Assembly (NCBI GenBank): GCA_025356505.1
Contig: JANXSV010000129.1
Location: forward strand, 1 to 6,998
Source: Methylovirgula sp.
Lineage (GTDB): Bacteria; Pseudomonadota; Alphaproteobacteria; Rhizobiales; Beijerinckiaceae
DNA: 6,998 nucleotides
Direction: 5' to 3'
Part shown: positions 6,933-6,998 of the stretch, in pieces
How the letters are laid out: each line of letters opens with the position of its first letter
Position numbering within the stretch: position 1 is the stretch's first letter
Made by a program: the position numbers and the translations under genes
The notes under the pieces: model-generated
The model's input: the letters and a program-made list of their open reading frames with translations, nothing else
What the model was told of the DNA's origin: nothing
Database searches by the model: none

Positions 6933-6998
6933 ATGGATAGAATTAAAGCCGGACTTATGGCAAACATCCCTCTGGCAGCTGTTGGAGCCCGCATGAAA
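6933..6998 (+). CDS. Possible start of the next gene, cut by the window edge
   Basis: An open frame from an ATG at 6933 (MDRIKAGL, then MANIPLAAVGARMK) runs to the right edge with no stop. The ATG at 6957 is an alternative start. The spacing from the thioesterase stop (25 bases) and the same direction suggest a fourth gene in the run. Neither start has a strong ribosome binding site, and the 22 visible codons do not let me name a family. The frame is also open upstream through the end of the thioesterase gene, so the start is not firm. Confidence 0.35.
   Translation, partial: MDRIKAGLMANIPLAAVGARMK

Overview
The window looks like ordinary chromosomal DNA from an alphaproteobacterium, most likely of the Hyphomicrobiales. 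The evidence is the GlmU and GlmS sequences, a Tat-exported OpgG/OpgD-type protein, and a hotdog thioesterase of a type I associate with this group. This placement rests on remembered family resemblance, not on a tree. Genes are tightly packed. I see no mobile element, tRNA, rRNA or CRISPR array.

Left part (1 to 2932, minus strand): an opgG-opgH operon for osmoregulated periplasmic glucans. opgG comes first. opgH, the membrane glucosyltransferase that makes the beta-1,2-glucan backbone from UDP-glucose, follows after 26 bases and runs off the left edge. OpgG would act on the glucan in the periplasm.

Middle (2933 to 3131): a 199-base divergent intergenic region with a perfect 12-base palindrome. 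It must hold the start signals of both the opgGH and glmU sides.

Right part (3132 to 6998, plus strand): glmU, glmS, a PaaI-type hotdog thioesterase, and the probable first codons of another gene. GlmS makes glucosamine-6-phosphate and GlmU makes UDP-GlcNAc, so the two enzymes bracket the hexosamine pathway feeding peptidoglycan and LPS. The glmM step in between is not in the window. The thioesterase starts 13 bases after glmS and is probably co-transcribed; its substrate is unknown. Both halves concern envelope sugars, but they are transcribed away from each other.

I found no clearly new multi-gene system. The most interesting point is in OpgG: the two Asp residues that I recall as catalytic in the E. 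coli GH186 homologue appear as Glu307 and Gln395, at exactly conserved spacing. This suggests a non-hydrolytic or altered member of the family.
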